Shown: piece by piece, positions 42,768 through 52,346 of the stretch
How positions within the stretch are numbered: the stretch's first letter is position 1
Layout: each line of letters starts with the position of its first letter
Assembly: GCF_009604375.1 (NCBI RefSeq)
Contig: NZ_WEGH01000004.1
Coordinates: 124,001 to 188,000, forward strand
Length of the DNA stretch: 64,000 nt
DNA from: Actinomadura macrotermitis
GTDB lineage: Bacteria; Actinomycetota; Actinomycetes; Streptosporangiales; Streptosporangiaceae
Direction of reading: 5' to 3'
Translations under genes and position numbers: made by a program
The notes under the pieces: generated by a model
Told to the model about the DNA's origin: nothing
The model's input: the letters and a program-made list of their open reading frames with translations, nothing else
The model's database searches: none

Positions 42768-45124
42768 GCCTCTGGGACGACGTGCGCGAGGCCATCGACA
42801 AGGGCGACGCGAACGCGGTGGCCTCCTTCGTCGCGAACGCGGACGAGGACGCGCGCAAGACCGTCGCCAAAGAGCTGCCCGGCCACCTGAAGAGCCTGCG
42901 GCTCAACGGCGCGGGGCACCAGATCCTGCCGCTGCGCGTCGCCGGGGCCGCGTGCATCCCCGGCGCGGCGGGTGTCGCGTCCTGGCTCACCCGCCGTGAC
43001 CTGCGCGTCTTCTGGCTGCAGCGCACCACCCTGCTCACGCACGTCCTGCTCGTCACCCGGCTCCTCGCGCGCCGCCCCGAAGGGTGGCAGGCCGACGCCG
43101 GGCGGCGCATCGCGGCGCGGCTGCGGGTCACCGACCAGCTCCGCTGGAGCCGCGACGAGGCGAACTGGCGCATCGCCGCCGTCCTCACCCGCAGCGCGGG
43201 CGCCCCGACGCCCCGTGCCGAGGGCTTCGTCATCGGCTGGCTGCAGAGCACCGAGCCGGGCGAGCTCGCCGCCGACCCGTTCCTGGACGACCTGCTGCCG
43301 TCGCTGTTCGAGATCACCGCCGCCGGGCGGGCCCTGGAAGGCCGCGACGACTGGGCGCGCGCGCTGTGCGGGCTGGCGGAGGCGGGCCGCGTCGACCGGG
43401 CCGTCCTGCTGGACGGCTGCGTGCGCCGCTTCCTGCTCGGCGGCGAGCTGCGCGACCTGCGCTGGTACGCCGACCTGTACCAGGCCCTCGCCACCACCGG
43501 CGAAGAGGCGGCGGCCCGGGTCCGCGACCATCTGCGGCTGCTGCCGGCCGCGCCGGGCCGCGTCGCGGAGCTGGCGTTCGCCGAGGTGCGCCGGACACCC
43601 GGCCTGGACGACGCCGACCTCGCCGACGCCGCCGGCGCGCTGCTGTTCCGGCCGGAGAAGAAGCTCGTGCGGGCCGCGCTCGGATGGCTGGACCGCAGCG
43701 CCCGCACCCGCCCCGACGCCGCCCTGTCCGCTCTCCTCCCCGCGTTCGGCCTGGAGGCCCTGGACCTGCGTGAACGCGCCGCCGCGATCGCGGCCAAGCA
43801 CGCCGCGCGGGCCGGGGAGGCCGTCCAGGAGGCCCTGCGCGAGGCGACGGCCCCCGTCCCGGCGACGGCGCCCGCGCCGGTCGCGCCGTCGTGGACGCCG
43901 CCCGCCGCCGTCCAGCCGATCGCCTCCCTGGCGGAGCTGGAGGCCGAGCTCATGGTGTCGCTGCACGACTATGAGCAGGAGGCGGCCGTGCTGGAGCGGA
44001 CGCTGAGCGGCCTGGTCGAGTTCGCGTTCCACGAGCGCGCCGAGACCATCGAGACGCTGCGGCGGATCGTCTCCGGCACGCAACGCTGGTGGCTCGACTA
44101 CACCTGGCCGGGCATCGCCGCGCGGAGCCTGCTGTTCCCCGGTACGGCCGAGGCCCGCGCGGCGTACTTCAGCCGTAGCTCCGTTCCGCCCAACGTCTTC
44201 CTCTACCGGCGCTACACCGAGATCGTCGGGCTCGTCGGCAAGGTGCCGGTGCTGCTGGCGACGCCCACACGGGCGAGCGGCCACATCGACCCCGACGTGC
44301 TCGCCGCCCGCCGCAAGCGGTACGAGCAGGCGGGCGTCGAGCCGGGCCCGGCCGACCTGGAGCAGGCGCTGCTGCGCCTGCCGCGCGACGCCGCCGGGAT
44401 CGTCCCCGACCCGGCGGTGGTCTGCACGCCGTACAAGGGCGCGATCCGGGCCCGGATCACCCCGGCCGGCGACGCGGGCGGGCCGCTGTTCACCACCCAG
44501 CCGATGTGGCTGCGCATCGACTTCGCCGGCCCGGTCGACGGGTGGGCGGCGCTGCTGCCCTCGCACCGCGAGGTGATCGCCGCGCACCTGCTGCCCTGGC
44601 TGCCGCACTGGTTCGACGAGGCCAACGGGCAGGGCGGCGTGCTGCTCGCCCTCGCCGAGGCCGACGGCCCGGTCGGCCCGGCGCTGAACAGCGCCCTCGC
44701 CCACGGCCTGAACACCCGCGAGGCGCGGGAGCGGTCGGGCGCCGTGGACGCCCTGCTCACGCTGCGCGCCCGCGACCAGCTGGACGGCGGCGACCTCGGC
44801 ACGGCCCTCGCCGCCCTCGCCGGGACCGGCGAGCTGAAGGTGAACCGGATCGCGTCCGGCCTCGGCGACGCCGCCCGCTCCGGCGCGCCCGCCGAGGTCT
44901 TCGCCGCCGCGGCCGGGCTGCTGCCCGTGCTCTGGCCCGCGCCGGGCGAGCGCGTCGCGACGGGCCTGCCCGACCTGATCGCGGTCGCCGCCGAGACGGC
45001 GGAGACGACCGGCGCCCGCGCCGGGATCCCGGGCCTGGCGGACGTCGCCGGGCGCGGCGGGGCGTCCCGCCTGGTCCGCGAGGCCGCCCGCCTCAACGGC
45101 CTGCTGAACGGAGAGCGCCGATGA
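42764..45124 (+). CDS. Large protein of unknown function, paralogue A (DUF6493-like)
   Basis: 786 aa, ATGA-coupled to the SWIM gene. Helical N-terminal half with Ala/Leu/Arg repeats. Shared blocks with paralogue B are DAAGALLFRPEKKLVRAALGWL, PVLLATPTRASGHIDPDVLA and WAALLPSHREVIAAHLLPWL. The C-terminus ends RGGASRLVREAARLNGLLNG. There is no P-loop, protease or nuclease motif. I recall the actinobacterial family label DUF6493 next to SWIM proteins, but did not check it. Predicted cytoplasmic and repeat-rich (possibly solenoid) protein. Confidence 0.75.
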   Translation: MSLWDDVREAIDKGDANAVASFVANADEDARKTVAKELPGHLKSLRLNGAGHQILPLRVAGAACIPGAAGVASWLTRRDLRVFWLQRTTLLTHVLLVTRLLARRPEGWQADAGRRIAARLRVTDQLRWSRDEANWRIAAVLTRSAGAPTPRAEGFVIGWLQSTEPGELAADPFLDDLLPSLFEITAAGRALEGRDDWARALCGLAEAGRVDRAVLLDGCVRRFLLGGELRDLRWYADLYQALATTGEEAAARVRDHLRLLPAAPGRVAELAFAEVRRTPGLDDADLADAAGALLFRPEKKLVRAALGWLDRSARTRPDAALSALLPAFGLEALDLRERAAAIAAKHAARAGEAVQEALREATAPVPATAPAPVAPSWTPPAAVQPIASLAELEAELMVSLHDYEQEAAVLERTLSGLVEFAFHERAETIETLRRIVSGTQRWWLDYTWPGIAARSLLFPGTAEARAAYFSRSSVPPNVFLYRRYTEIVGLVGKVPVLLATPTRASGHIDPDVLAARRKRYEQAGVEPGPADLEQALLRLPRDAAGIVPDPAVVCTPYKGAIRARITPAGDAGGPLFTTQPMWLRIDFAGPVDGWAALLPSHREVIAAHLLPWLPHWFDEANGQGGVLLALAEADGPVGPALNSALAHGLNTREARERSGAVDALLTLRARDQLDGGDLGTALAALAGTGELKVNRIASGLGDAARSGAPAEVFAAAAGLLPVLWPAPGERVATGLPDLIAVAAETAETTGARAGIPGLADVAGRGGASRLVREAARLNGLLNGERR

Positions 45125-47643
45125 AGGTGCTGGACCTGGTCAAGAGCGGGGACACCGAGGCCGTCGCCGACGCCGTCCTCGCCCTCGACGCCGCCGGGCG
45201 CAAGGAGGTCGCGGCGCGGCTGCCCGGTCTGCCGGAGGAGATGACCGCCGAGAGCGGATGGGGTTGGCTGCACGGCGGGCAGACACCGGCGCTGCTGGTC
45301 GCGGGCGCGGGCACGATCGGCGGCGCGGCGGCGGTGGCGTCCTGGCTCGGCCACCGCGACCTGCAGGTGATACCGACCGGCGGCTGGACGTCGCTGACCG
45401 GCCCGCTCCAGCGGGTCCTGGCGGCCCGGCCCGCGCAGTGGCGGACCGATCTGGTCGACCGCCTGGCCGCCCGCTTCACGCCCGGTGCCCCGCCGTGGCA
45501 GCAGCCGGCCGCCTGGCAGATCACCGCGGCGCTGGTCCGCGCGGACGGCGGGCCGGTCCCGCTGAACGACGGCTTCGTCCTCGGCTGGACCATCCGGGAC
45601 CAGGGACGCCTCCCGCTCGCCGACGACCCGTTCCTGGACGCCATGCTCCCCCGGTTGTTCGAGGTGGACGGCGTCGGAAGAACGTTCGCGGGCAATGGGC
45701 GCCTCCGGGACTGGCAGGGCAGCTGGGACGGGGAGCTGGCGCGGCTCGCCGCCGCGGGCCGCATCAGGCGTGCAGCGCTGCTGGACGGGTGCCTTTCCCG
45801 GTTCCTGCGCGGCGGCACACCCCATGACCTGCGCTTCTTCGTCAAGCTGCACGTCCGGCTGGAGCCGACCGCGCAGGAGGCGGCCGAACGGGTCCGCGAC
45901 TACGTCCGGCTGCTGCCCGCCGCGCCGCCGGGCGTCGCCGAACTGGCGCTGCGCGCGGTCCGCCAGGTGGACGAGGCCGGCGCGCTGGAGACGTCCCTGT
46001 TCGCCGAGGCCGCCGGGGCGCTGCTGTTCCGCCCCGAGAAGAAACTGGTCAACGCCGCGCTGGGCTGGCTCGACCGCGCCGCGCGCGGCCGTGAGGACGC
46101 CGTGCTGGGCGCGCTCACCGTCGCGTTCGGGCACGAGAGCCTGGATGCGCAGGAACGGGCCGCGCGGATCGTGGTCAAGCACGCCGCTCGCGCCGGCGCG
46201 GAGACCCGCGCAGCCGTCCGGGACGCGGCCGGGGCACTGCCGGCCACCGCCCGCGAGCAGATCGCCGCGGCGATCGGCCAGGTCGCGGCGGTGAGCACGG
46301 CACTTCCCGCGCTGCCCCCCGCGCCCGTGCCGAGCGAACTGCCGCCGCCCATCTCCTCGGTCGCCGAACTGGCCGCCGAGGTCACCGCGCAGTTGCACGG
46401 CGGCACGTGGGCGGGCGGCGAGCGCGTCCTCGCGGGCCTGGCCGCCTTCGCCCACCGCGAGCCCGCCGCCACCCGCGAGGCCGTGCGGAAGGTGATCGCG
46501 GACACCGCGCCCTGGCTGGCGGACCGCCGCAGCGGCCTCAACGAAGATCCCGGCACCTGGATCGGCACCGCGCTGCAAGCGCTGGTCCCGCCCCGGGAGG
46601 AGGCGCGTCCCCGGCCCTTCCCGCACCGCGACCTGGGGCCCGGCCCGTGCCGCGCGCTGATCAAGCGCATGCGCGAGATCGCCGGCCTGCTCGGCGAGGC
46701 GCCGGTCCTTCTCGCGACGCCGACGCTGTCCACCGGCCACCTCGCCCCCGACGTCCTGCTGGAGCGCCTCTCCCTCCTGGAGAAGGCGGGCGCCGAGCCG
46801 GGCGCGCTCGATCTGGAGCAGGCCCTCCTCCGCCTGCCGCGCGAGATCGACCCCGCCACCGCCGACCGGTTCCGCGGCCTCGCCTCCCCCGCCGGACGCG
46901 CCGCGGCGGAATGGCTGGCCTCGGGTTGCCTGCCGGACCCGCAGGTCACCCTCGTCGGCAGGGGCGACGCTCCAGAGGAGCACCGGCTCTTCCCGGCCAT
47001 CACGACGGCCGCCCCGCCGGCACCGGGCAGCCTGGTCGATGATCTGTTCGGTCATCTGCAGCGGACGTATTTCGACCTGACCACCATCGGCTGGTGGCCG
47101 TCGTTGCTGCCGTCGCACCGCGAGGTGATCGCGGCGCAGATCCTGCTCTCGCTGCCGATGTACGTCGACGACCGGTCCGGGCAGGGCGCGCTCGCCACCG
47201 CGCTCGCCGAGGCGGACGGCCCGGCCGGCGCCGCGACGGCCGCCGTGCTCGCCCTCACCCTCGGCTCCCGGCACACCGAGGAGCGCAACGGCGCGGTCGA
47301 CGCGCTGCTCATCCTCGCCGCACGCGGCGCCCTGCCCGCCGCCGAGCTCGGCACGGCCATCGCCGACCGGGAGCAGCTCATGCTGAACCGGCTGGCCGGG
47401 CCGCTCGGGCAGGCCGTGGACGCGGGCGCCGCGGCGGAGGTCCTGACGGCCCTCGCCGCCGCGCTCCCCCGGCTGCTGGCCCGGCCTGCCACCGGCCTGC
47501 CCGACCTGCTTTCCGTGGCCACCCGCGCCGCCGGGATGATCGGGCATCGCCCCGACATCCCAGGCCTCGCCGAGGTCGCCGCACGCGGCGGCTCGTCCCG
47601 GCTGGTGCGGGAGGCACGCCGCCTGAAGGAGGCACTGGCGTGA
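45121..47643 (+). CDS. Large protein of unknown function, paralogue B (DUF6493-like)
   Basis: 840 aa, overlapping paralogue A by ATGA. The same block order as A: EVAARLPGLPEEMTAESGWG, then AEAAGALLFRPEKKLVNAAL, PVLLATPTLSTGHLAPDVLL, PSLLPSHREVIAAQILLSLP and C-terminal RGGSSRLVREARRLKEALA. It is longer than A by about 54 residues. A relic of a third copy of the C-terminal end follows directly. Tandem duplication with strong conservation in both copies suggests a heteromeric complex. Confidence 0.75.
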   Translation: MKVLDLVKSGDTEAVADAVLALDAAGRKEVAARLPGLPEEMTAESGWGWLHGGQTPALLVAGAGTIGGAAAVASWLGHRDLQVIPTGGWTSLTGPLQRVLAARPAQWRTDLVDRLAARFTPGAPPWQQPAAWQITAALVRADGGPVPLNDGFVLGWTIRDQGRLPLADDPFLDAMLPRLFEVDGVGRTFAGNGRLRDWQGSWDGELARLAAAGRIRRAALLDGCLSRFLRGGTPHDLRFFVKLHVRLEPTAQEAAERVRDYVRLLPAAPPGVAELALRAVRQVDEAGALETSLFAEAAGALLFRPEKKLVNAALGWLDRAARGREDAVLGALTVAFGHESLDAQERAARIVVKHAARAGAETRAAVRDAAGALPATAREQIAAAIGQVAAVSTALPALPPAPVPSELPPPISSVAELAAEVTAQLHGGTWAGGERVLAGLAAFAHREPAATREAVRKVIADTAPWLADRRSGLNEDPGTWIGTALQALVPPREEARPRPFPHRDLGPGPCRALIKRMREIAGLLGEAPVLLATPTLSTGHLAPDVLLERLSLLEKAGAEPGALDLEQALLRLPREIDPATADRFRGLASPAGRAAAEWLASGCLPDPQVTLVGRGDAPEEHRLFPAITTAAPPAPGSLVDDLFGHLQRTYFDLTTIGWWPSLLPSHREVIAAQILLSLPMYVDDRSGQGALATALAEADGPAGAATAAVLALTLGSRHTEERNGAVDALLILAARGALPAAELGTAIADREQLMLNRLAGPLGQAVDAGAAAEVLTALAAALPRLLARPATGLPDLLSVATRAAGMIGHRPDIPGLAEVAARGGSSRLVREARRLKEALA

Positions 47644-47645
47644 CC

Positions 47646-47707
47646 GGACGGGGCGGCTCATTCCGGCCGGTGCAGGAGGCGCGCCGCTGAAGGAGGCACT
47701 GGTGTGA
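47646..47707 (+). pseudogene. 3-prime relic of a further paralogue copy
   Basis: A 62-nt stretch directly after the paralogue B stop repeats the last 63 nt of that gene with about 85% identity and one 1-nt deletion. It ends GGCACTGGTGTGA against GGCACTGGCGTGA. It is therefore the degenerate end of another tandem copy, or a duplication of the gene end. Confidence 0.7.
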
Positions 47708-47826
47708 AGGGGTGGGCCGGTGTCCGCGCGCTCCCCGAGGGCGGGTGGTCTCGGCCGCTCGCGGGGGTCATACCCCTCATCCGTATACTGCCCTGGCATA
47801 TCGCCTATCTCGGTAGATCGGGGTCA

Positions 47827-49074
47827 ATGATGACGCTCGTGGAGGATGTCCCCGGGACGGGCCGGCACCCGGCCCAGCGCCGGGTGCTCGCGGTGCTGAC
47901 CGCCACCCAGGTGCTCGGCGGCGTCGGCGTCGCCACCGGCGTCGCGATCAGCACGCTGGCCGCGGCGACGCTGTCGGGCTCGGACGCGGTCGGCGGCCTC
48001 GCGCAGACCAGCGCCGTCGCGGGCGCGGGCGTGCTCGCGGTGCCGATGGCGCGCGCCGCCGCCCGCCGCGGCCGCCGCGCCGCGCTCGCCCTCGCCTACG
48101 GCGCGGGCACCCTCGGCGCGCTCGTCGCCGCCGCGGCGGCCGTCCTGGACGCCTGGCCGCTGCTGCTCGCCGGCCTGTTCCTGTTCGGCGGCGGCGCCGC
48201 CGGCGGCCTCGCCGCCCGCTACGCCGCGACCGACCTGTCGGACCCGCGGCACTCCGCCCGGGACCTGTCGGTCGTGGTGTGGGCCACCACGGTCGGCTCG
48301 ATCGCGGGCCCGAACCTGGCGCACCCGGCCGACGAGGCGGGCCGCGCCCTCGGCCTCGCCGCCTGGGCCGGCCCGTACGCGCTCGCCGCCCTCGCCTTCG
48401 GCCTCGCCCTGCTCGGCGTCCTCGCCCTGCTGCGGCCCGACCCGCTGCACCTGTCCGGCGGCACCGTCGCCCGCCCCTCCCCCGGCGGCGGCTGGCCGGT
48501 GCTGCGCGCCACGCCCCGGGCCCGCCTCGCGGTCGCCTCCATCGTGGTCAGCCACGTGGTGATGGTGTCGGTGATGACGATGACGCCGGTCCACCTCAAC
48601 CACGGGCACGCGAGCCTGACGATCGTCGGCGTCGTCATCTCGCTGCACATCACCGGGATGTACGCGCTGTCGCCGCTGCCGGGCTGGCTCGCCGACCGCT
48701 TCGGCCGCATCCCGGTCGTCCTGGCCGGGATGGCCCTGCTCGCCGCCGCGTCCGGGCTCGCCGCGCTGTCGTCGCCGCACCAGGTGGCCCGGCTGACGAT
48801 CGCGCTGGTGCTGCTCGGCCTCGGCTGGTCGTTCGGCCTGGTCGGCGGCTCGGCGCTGCTCACCGAGTCGGTCCCGCAGCACGACCGGCCCGCCGTCCAG
48901 GGCCTGTCGGACCTGATGATGAACGGCGCCGCCGCGCTCGGCGGCCTGGCCGCGGGCGCGATCGTCACGGCCCTGTCCTACGCCGCGCTCGCCACGATCG
49001 CGGTCGGCGTCGTCGCCCCGATGGCGGCCGCGCTGCTGCTGTCGGCCCGCGCCCCGCAACCGTCCGAGGGGTAG
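47827..49074 (+). CDS. MFS drug exporter-like transporter
   Basis: 415 aa from the ATG pair at 47827. Twelve hydrophobic helices; loop 2-3 reads AVPMARAAARRGRRAALALA and the central loop shows PGWLADRFGRIPVVLAGMAL. A TATACT-containing stretch and a GGGGT-CAT-ACCCC inverted repeat (47764-47776) lie upstream and may hold promoter and operator. The substrate is unknown. Confidence 0.82.
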   Translation: MMTLVEDVPGTGRHPAQRRVLAVLTATQVLGGVGVATGVAISTLAAATLSGSDAVGGLAQTSAVAGAGVLAVPMARAAARRGRRAALALAYGAGTLGALVAAAAAVLDAWPLLLAGLFLFGGGAAGGLAARYAATDLSDPRHSARDLSVVVWATTVGSIAGPNLAHPADEAGRALGLAAWAGPYALAALAFGLALLGVLALLRPDPLHLSGGTVARPSPGGGWPVLRATPRARLAVASIVVSHVVMVSVMTMTPVHLNHGHASLTIVGVVISLHITGMYALSPLPGWLADRFGRIPVVLAGMALLAAASGLAALSSPHQVARLTIALVLLGLGWSFGLVGGSALLTESVPQHDRPAVQGLSDLMMNGAAALGGLAAGAIVTALSYAALATIAVGVVAPMAAALLLSARAPQPSEG

Positions 49075-49089
49075 CGGGGTTGTAGGAGT

Positions 49090-49647
49090 ATGGAGCCGAT
49101 GAACGAGACCGTCGCGTTCGGCGCGACCGACACGCCGCTCGGCCGCCTCCTGGTCGCCGTCACCGGGGCCGGCGTCGCCTGGCTGGCCTTCGCCGACACC
49201 CCGAAGGAGCGCGCGCGGGCGGTCGCGGCGCTCGGGCTGCCCGTGGTGGACGACCCGGCCCGCACCGCCCCCGCCCTCGCCGCGATCGGCGCGTACTTCA
49301 CCGGCGCGGCCCGCACGTTCGGCGTGCCGGTCGACTGGCGGCTGTACTCGCCGCTGCAGAGGCAGGTCCTGGCCACGCTCTACGAGACCGTCCCCTACGG
49401 GTCGCTCGTCACCTACGGCGAGATCGGCGCGCGCAGCGCCGCGGGCGTCCCGCCGCAGGTCATCGGCCAGGTGATGGGCAGCAACCCGATCCCGCTGATC
49501 GTGCCGTGCCACCGGGTGGTGTCGTCGACGGGGCTCGGCGGCTACAGCGGCGGCTCGGGCGTGGAGGTCAAGCGCTGGCTGCTCACCCTGGAGGGCGCCG
49601 TCCCGGCCACCCTCGACTGGGACCCCGCCCAGGGCCCCCTGTCCTGA
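49090..49647 (+). CDS. ogt: Methylated-DNA-protein cysteine methyltransferase
   Basis: 185 aa (in-frame ATG at 49099 also possible). The catalytic site IVPCHRVVSSTG is intact. The preceding helix-turn-helix appears as YGSLVTYGEIGARSAAGVPP, then QVIGQVMGSNPIPLI, with a GGYSGG follow-up. It transfers alkyl groups from O6-alkylguanine to its Cys. No AdaA-like domain. Only 6 bp from the convergent osmoprotectant gene. Confidence 0.95.
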   Translation: MEPMNETVAFGATDTPLGRLLVAVTGAGVAWLAFADTPKERARAVAALGLPVVDDPARTAPALAAIGAYFTGAARTFGVPVDWRLYSPLQRQVLATLYETVPYGSLVTYGEIGARSAAGVPPQVIGQVMGSNPIPLIVPCHRVVSSTGLGGYSGGSGVEVKRWLLTLEGAVPATLDWDPAQGPLS

Positions 49648-49653
49648 CCCGGC

Positions 49654-50610
49654 TCACTTGCCGATGAAGCCCTTGGACTGGAGCCAGGCCTGGGCGACGT
49701 CGGAGGCCTCCTTGCCCTTGATGTCGACCTGGCCGTTCAGGTCCTGCAGGACCTGGTCGGTCAAGGCCGCCGCGACCGGGTCGATGATCTTCTGGATGGC
49801 GGGGTGGGCCCGGTGGACCTCGTCGCGGAGTGTCAGTGCCGGGTTGTAGACAGGGAAGAACTTCTTGTCGTCGGCGATGGGGGTGAGGCCGAGCGCCTTG
49901 ATCCGGCCGTCCGTGGTGGTCGTCATGCCGAACGTGCAGGGCCTGCGCTTGCCGATCGCGTCGTAGATCGCGCCCTCGGCGAGCGTCGCCACCTGCTGCT
50001 TGGGCAGCGTGAACCCGTACGCCTTCTGCAGGCCGGGCCAGCCGTCGCTGCGCCCGGCGAACTCGCTCGCCACGCAGGTGGCCGCCTTGGCCGGGTCGGT
50101 GCGCGCCAGCCGCGCGTAGTCCGAGAGGGTCTTGACGCCCAGTTCCTGCGCGGCGGTCGTCTTCGCCGCGATCGCGTAGGTGTCGTTGGCCGGCGCGGCG
50201 GCGAGCCACTTCACCTTGTTCTTGGCCAGGTCCTGCTCGGCCGCGGCGCGGTACTGCTCAGCGGGGTCGCCGATCGGCCTGGTGTTCTTCAGGTAGTTGA
50301 TCCAGGCCGTCCCGGTGTACTCCCAGTACATGTCGATGCTGCCGGACGTCAGCGCCGTGCGGGTGGTGTTGCTGCCCTGCAGCCCGCACTTCTCCTTCAC
50401 CGTCGCGCCCGCTGAGCGCAGCGCGAGCGCGGTGATCTGGCAGAGGACGAGCTGCTCGGTGAACTCCTTCGAGCCGACGGTGAGGGAGGCGCCCTTCAGC
50501 GAGTTGCCCTTGGCGAGGCTGCCCCCCTTCGCGTCCGTGCCGGACTGGCTGAAGCACCCGGCGGTCAGGGTCAGGGCCGCGGCGGTCGCGGCGATCGGGA
50601 GCAGGCGCAT
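49654..50610 (-). CDS. Osmoprotectant-binding lipoprotein (OpuCC/ProX-like)
   Basis: 318 aa. Signal peptide with lipobox LTLTAGC (Cys about residue 19). OpuAC/ProX-type fold: LTVGSKEFTEQLVLCQITAL, then SGSIDMYWEYTGTAWINYL, LAEGAIYDAIGKRRPC and PVYNPALTLRDEV. The conserved Y-E-Y/W region binds quaternary amines such as glycine betaine, choline or carnitine. The last gene of the four-gene importer operon. Confidence 0.9.
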   Translation of the reverse strand: MRLLPIAATAAALTLTAGCFSQSGTDAKGGSLAKGNSLKGASLTVGSKEFTEQLVLCQITALALRSAGATVKEKCGLQGSNTTRTALTSGSIDMYWEYTGTAWINYLKNTRPIGDPAEQYRAAAEQDLAKNKVKWLAAAPANDTYAIAAKTTAAQELGVKTLSDYARLARTDPAKAATCVASEFAGRSDGWPGLQKAYGFTLPKQQVATLAEGAIYDAIGKRRPCTFGMTTTTDGRIKALGLTPIADDKKFFPVYNPALTLRDEVHRAHPAIQKIIDPVAAALTDQVLQDLNGQVDIKGKEASDVAQAWLQSKGFIGK

Positions 50611-50631
50611 GATGGGACTCTCCTCAGGTGG

Positions 50632-51387
50632 TCAGACTCCGCGGGGGCGCAGGAAGTGCTCGGCGAGGCCGACGAGCCAGTCGGCGGCCATCGCCAGCAC
50701 GGCGGTCAGGACGCTGCCGGTGAGCAGGACGGGGGTGCGGTTCAGCGCGATCCCGGTGTTGATGAGGTCGCCGAGCCCGCCGGCGTTGGTGAACGCGGCC
50801 AGGGTCGCGCTGCCCACGTTGAGGATCACCGCGACCCGGACGCTGGCGAAGATCACCGGGACGGCCAGCGGCAGCTCGACGCGGAACAGCACCCCGGCCT
50901 TGGACAGCCCGATGCCCCGCCCCGCCTCGATGAGGGAGTGGTCCACCCCCTGCAGCCCGACCATCGTGTTGCGCAGCACCGGCAGCGCCGACACCAGGAC
51001 CAGCGCGACCACCGCGGGCCGGAACCCGATGCCGACGGTGACGGCGAGCAGCACCAGCACCCCGATGGACGGGACGGCCTGGCCGGCGTTGGCCAGGGCC
51101 AGGAAGGGCGCCGCCAGCCGGCGCAGCCGCGGCCGGGTGAGCAGCACGCCGAGCGGGATCGCGATCGCCAGCACCAGCACCGTCGACACCGCGACCAGCT
51201 CGATGTGCTCGACGAACCGCTGCCGGATGACGTGGCCGCCGACCGCGCGCCGCTCGATCTCGTCCAGGTCGCGTCCCCGCAGGTAGACCAGCAGCGCCGC
51301 GCACGCCAGCAGCAGGAACACCGGTGTCGCCAGCAGCCCGGCGATCGAGCGGCCGTCCCGTTCGGCGGGGATCGCGGAGACGCTCAT
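50632..51387 (-). CDS. Osmoprotectant ABC permease (OpuCD-like)
   Basis: 251 aa, ATGA overlap with the ATPase. The BPD-transport EAA-like loop is LIEAGRGIGLSKAGVLFRVE. About six helices. NAGQAVPSIGVLVLLAV and RNTMVGLQGVDHSL are typical of the OpuC/YehW permease family. The N-terminal extra helix is unique to this one of the two permeases. Confidence 0.9.
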   Translation of the reverse strand: MSVSAIPAERDGRSIAGLLATPVFLLLACAALLVYLRGRDLDEIERRAVGGHVIRQRFVEHIELVAVSTVLVLAIAIPLGVLLTRPRLRRLAAPFLALANAGQAVPSIGVLVLLAVTVGIGFRPAVVALVLVSALPVLRNTMVGLQGVDHSLIEAGRGIGLSKAGVLFRVELPLAVPVIFASVRVAVILNVGSATLAAFTNAGGLGDLINTGIALNRTPVLLTGSVLTAVLAMAADWLVGLAEHFLRPRGV

Positions 51388-52346
51388 GCCGGGGTCTCCC
51401 GGACGATCGCCGCCCATGACAGCGATCCGAGCGGCCGCCCGTCGCCGTCGGCGACCAGCGCGCGTTCCCGGCCGGACCGCAGCATCGTGTCCAGCGCCTC
51501 GTAGAGGCTCTGCTCGGCCTGCACCTCCGGCCAGCCCGCGTGGTCGCCGCCGAGCGGTTCCAGCTCGATCGACCCGGCCGCCACCAGCCGGAGCCGGCGC
51601 ATCGCCGCGCCCGCCCCGACGAACTCGGCGACGAAGTCGTCGGCCGGCTCGCCGAGGATCGCCGCCGGGGTGTCGTACTGGACGAGCCGGGCGCCCTGCC
51701 CGAGGATCGCGATCCGGTCGCCGAGCTTCAGCGCCTCGGTGAGGTCGTGCGTGACCAGGACGATCGTCTTGCCGATCCGCGCCTGCAGCTCCAGGAACGC
51801 GTCCTGCAGCCGCTCGCGCGTGATCGGGTCGATGGCGCCGAACGGCTCGTCCATGAGCAGCGCCGGCGGGTCGGCGGCCAGCGCCCGCGCGACGCCGACC
51901 CGCTGCTGCTGCCCGCCCGACAGCTCCTTGGGGTAGCGGCGGCGGTAGGTGCCGGGGTCGAGGCCGACCAGGTCGAGCAGCTCGTCCACCCGCGCCCGGA
52001 TCTTCTTCTTGTCCCAGCCGAGCGTGCGCGGGATCAGCCCGATGTTGTCGGCGATCGTCATGTGCGGGAACAGGCCGACCTGCTGGATGACGTAGCCGAT
52101 GCGGCGCCGCAGCCGGTCGGGGTCGGCGCGGGTGACGTCCTCGCCGTCCAGGAAGATCCGCCCCGACGTCGGCTCGATCAGCCGGTTGATCAGCCGCAGC
52201 GTGGTGGTCTTGCCGCAGCCCGACGGCCCGAGCAGCACGGCGGTCTCACCGGCCCGGACGCCGAGGGTGAGGCCGCCGACCGCGGGGGCGTCCGTGCCGG
52301 GGTAGCGCTTGGTCACCCCGTCCAGGCGGATCATCTCGTCGGTCAT
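51384..52346 (-). CDS. Osmoprotectant ABC ATPase with CBS region (OpuCA-like)
   Basis: 320 aa. Walker A GPSGCGKTT, Q-loop VIQQVGLFPHM, signature LSGGQQQR, Walker B LLMDEPFGAIDP, H-loop LVTHD. The C-terminal 80 residues (SLYEALDTMLRSGRERALVA, then DGDGRPLGSLSW) form a single-CBS-like region, as in OpuCA, which can sense ionic strength. Both ends overlap permease genes by ATGA. Confidence 0.92.
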   Translation of the reverse strand: MTDEMIRLDGVTKRYPGTDAPAVGGLTLGVRAGETAVLLGPSGCGKTTTLRLINRLIEPTSGRIFLDGEDVTRADPDRLRRRIGYVIQQVGLFPHMTIADNIGLIPRTLGWDKKKIRARVDELLDLVGLDPGTYRRRYPKELSGGQQQRVGVARALAADPPALLMDEPFGAIDPITRERLQDAFLELQARIGKTIVLVTHDLTEALKLGDRIAILGQGARLVQYDTPAAILGEPADDFVAEFVGAGAAMRRLRLVAAGSIELEPLGGDHAGWPEVQAEQSLYEALDTMLRSGRERALVADGDGRPLGSLSWAAIVRETPA

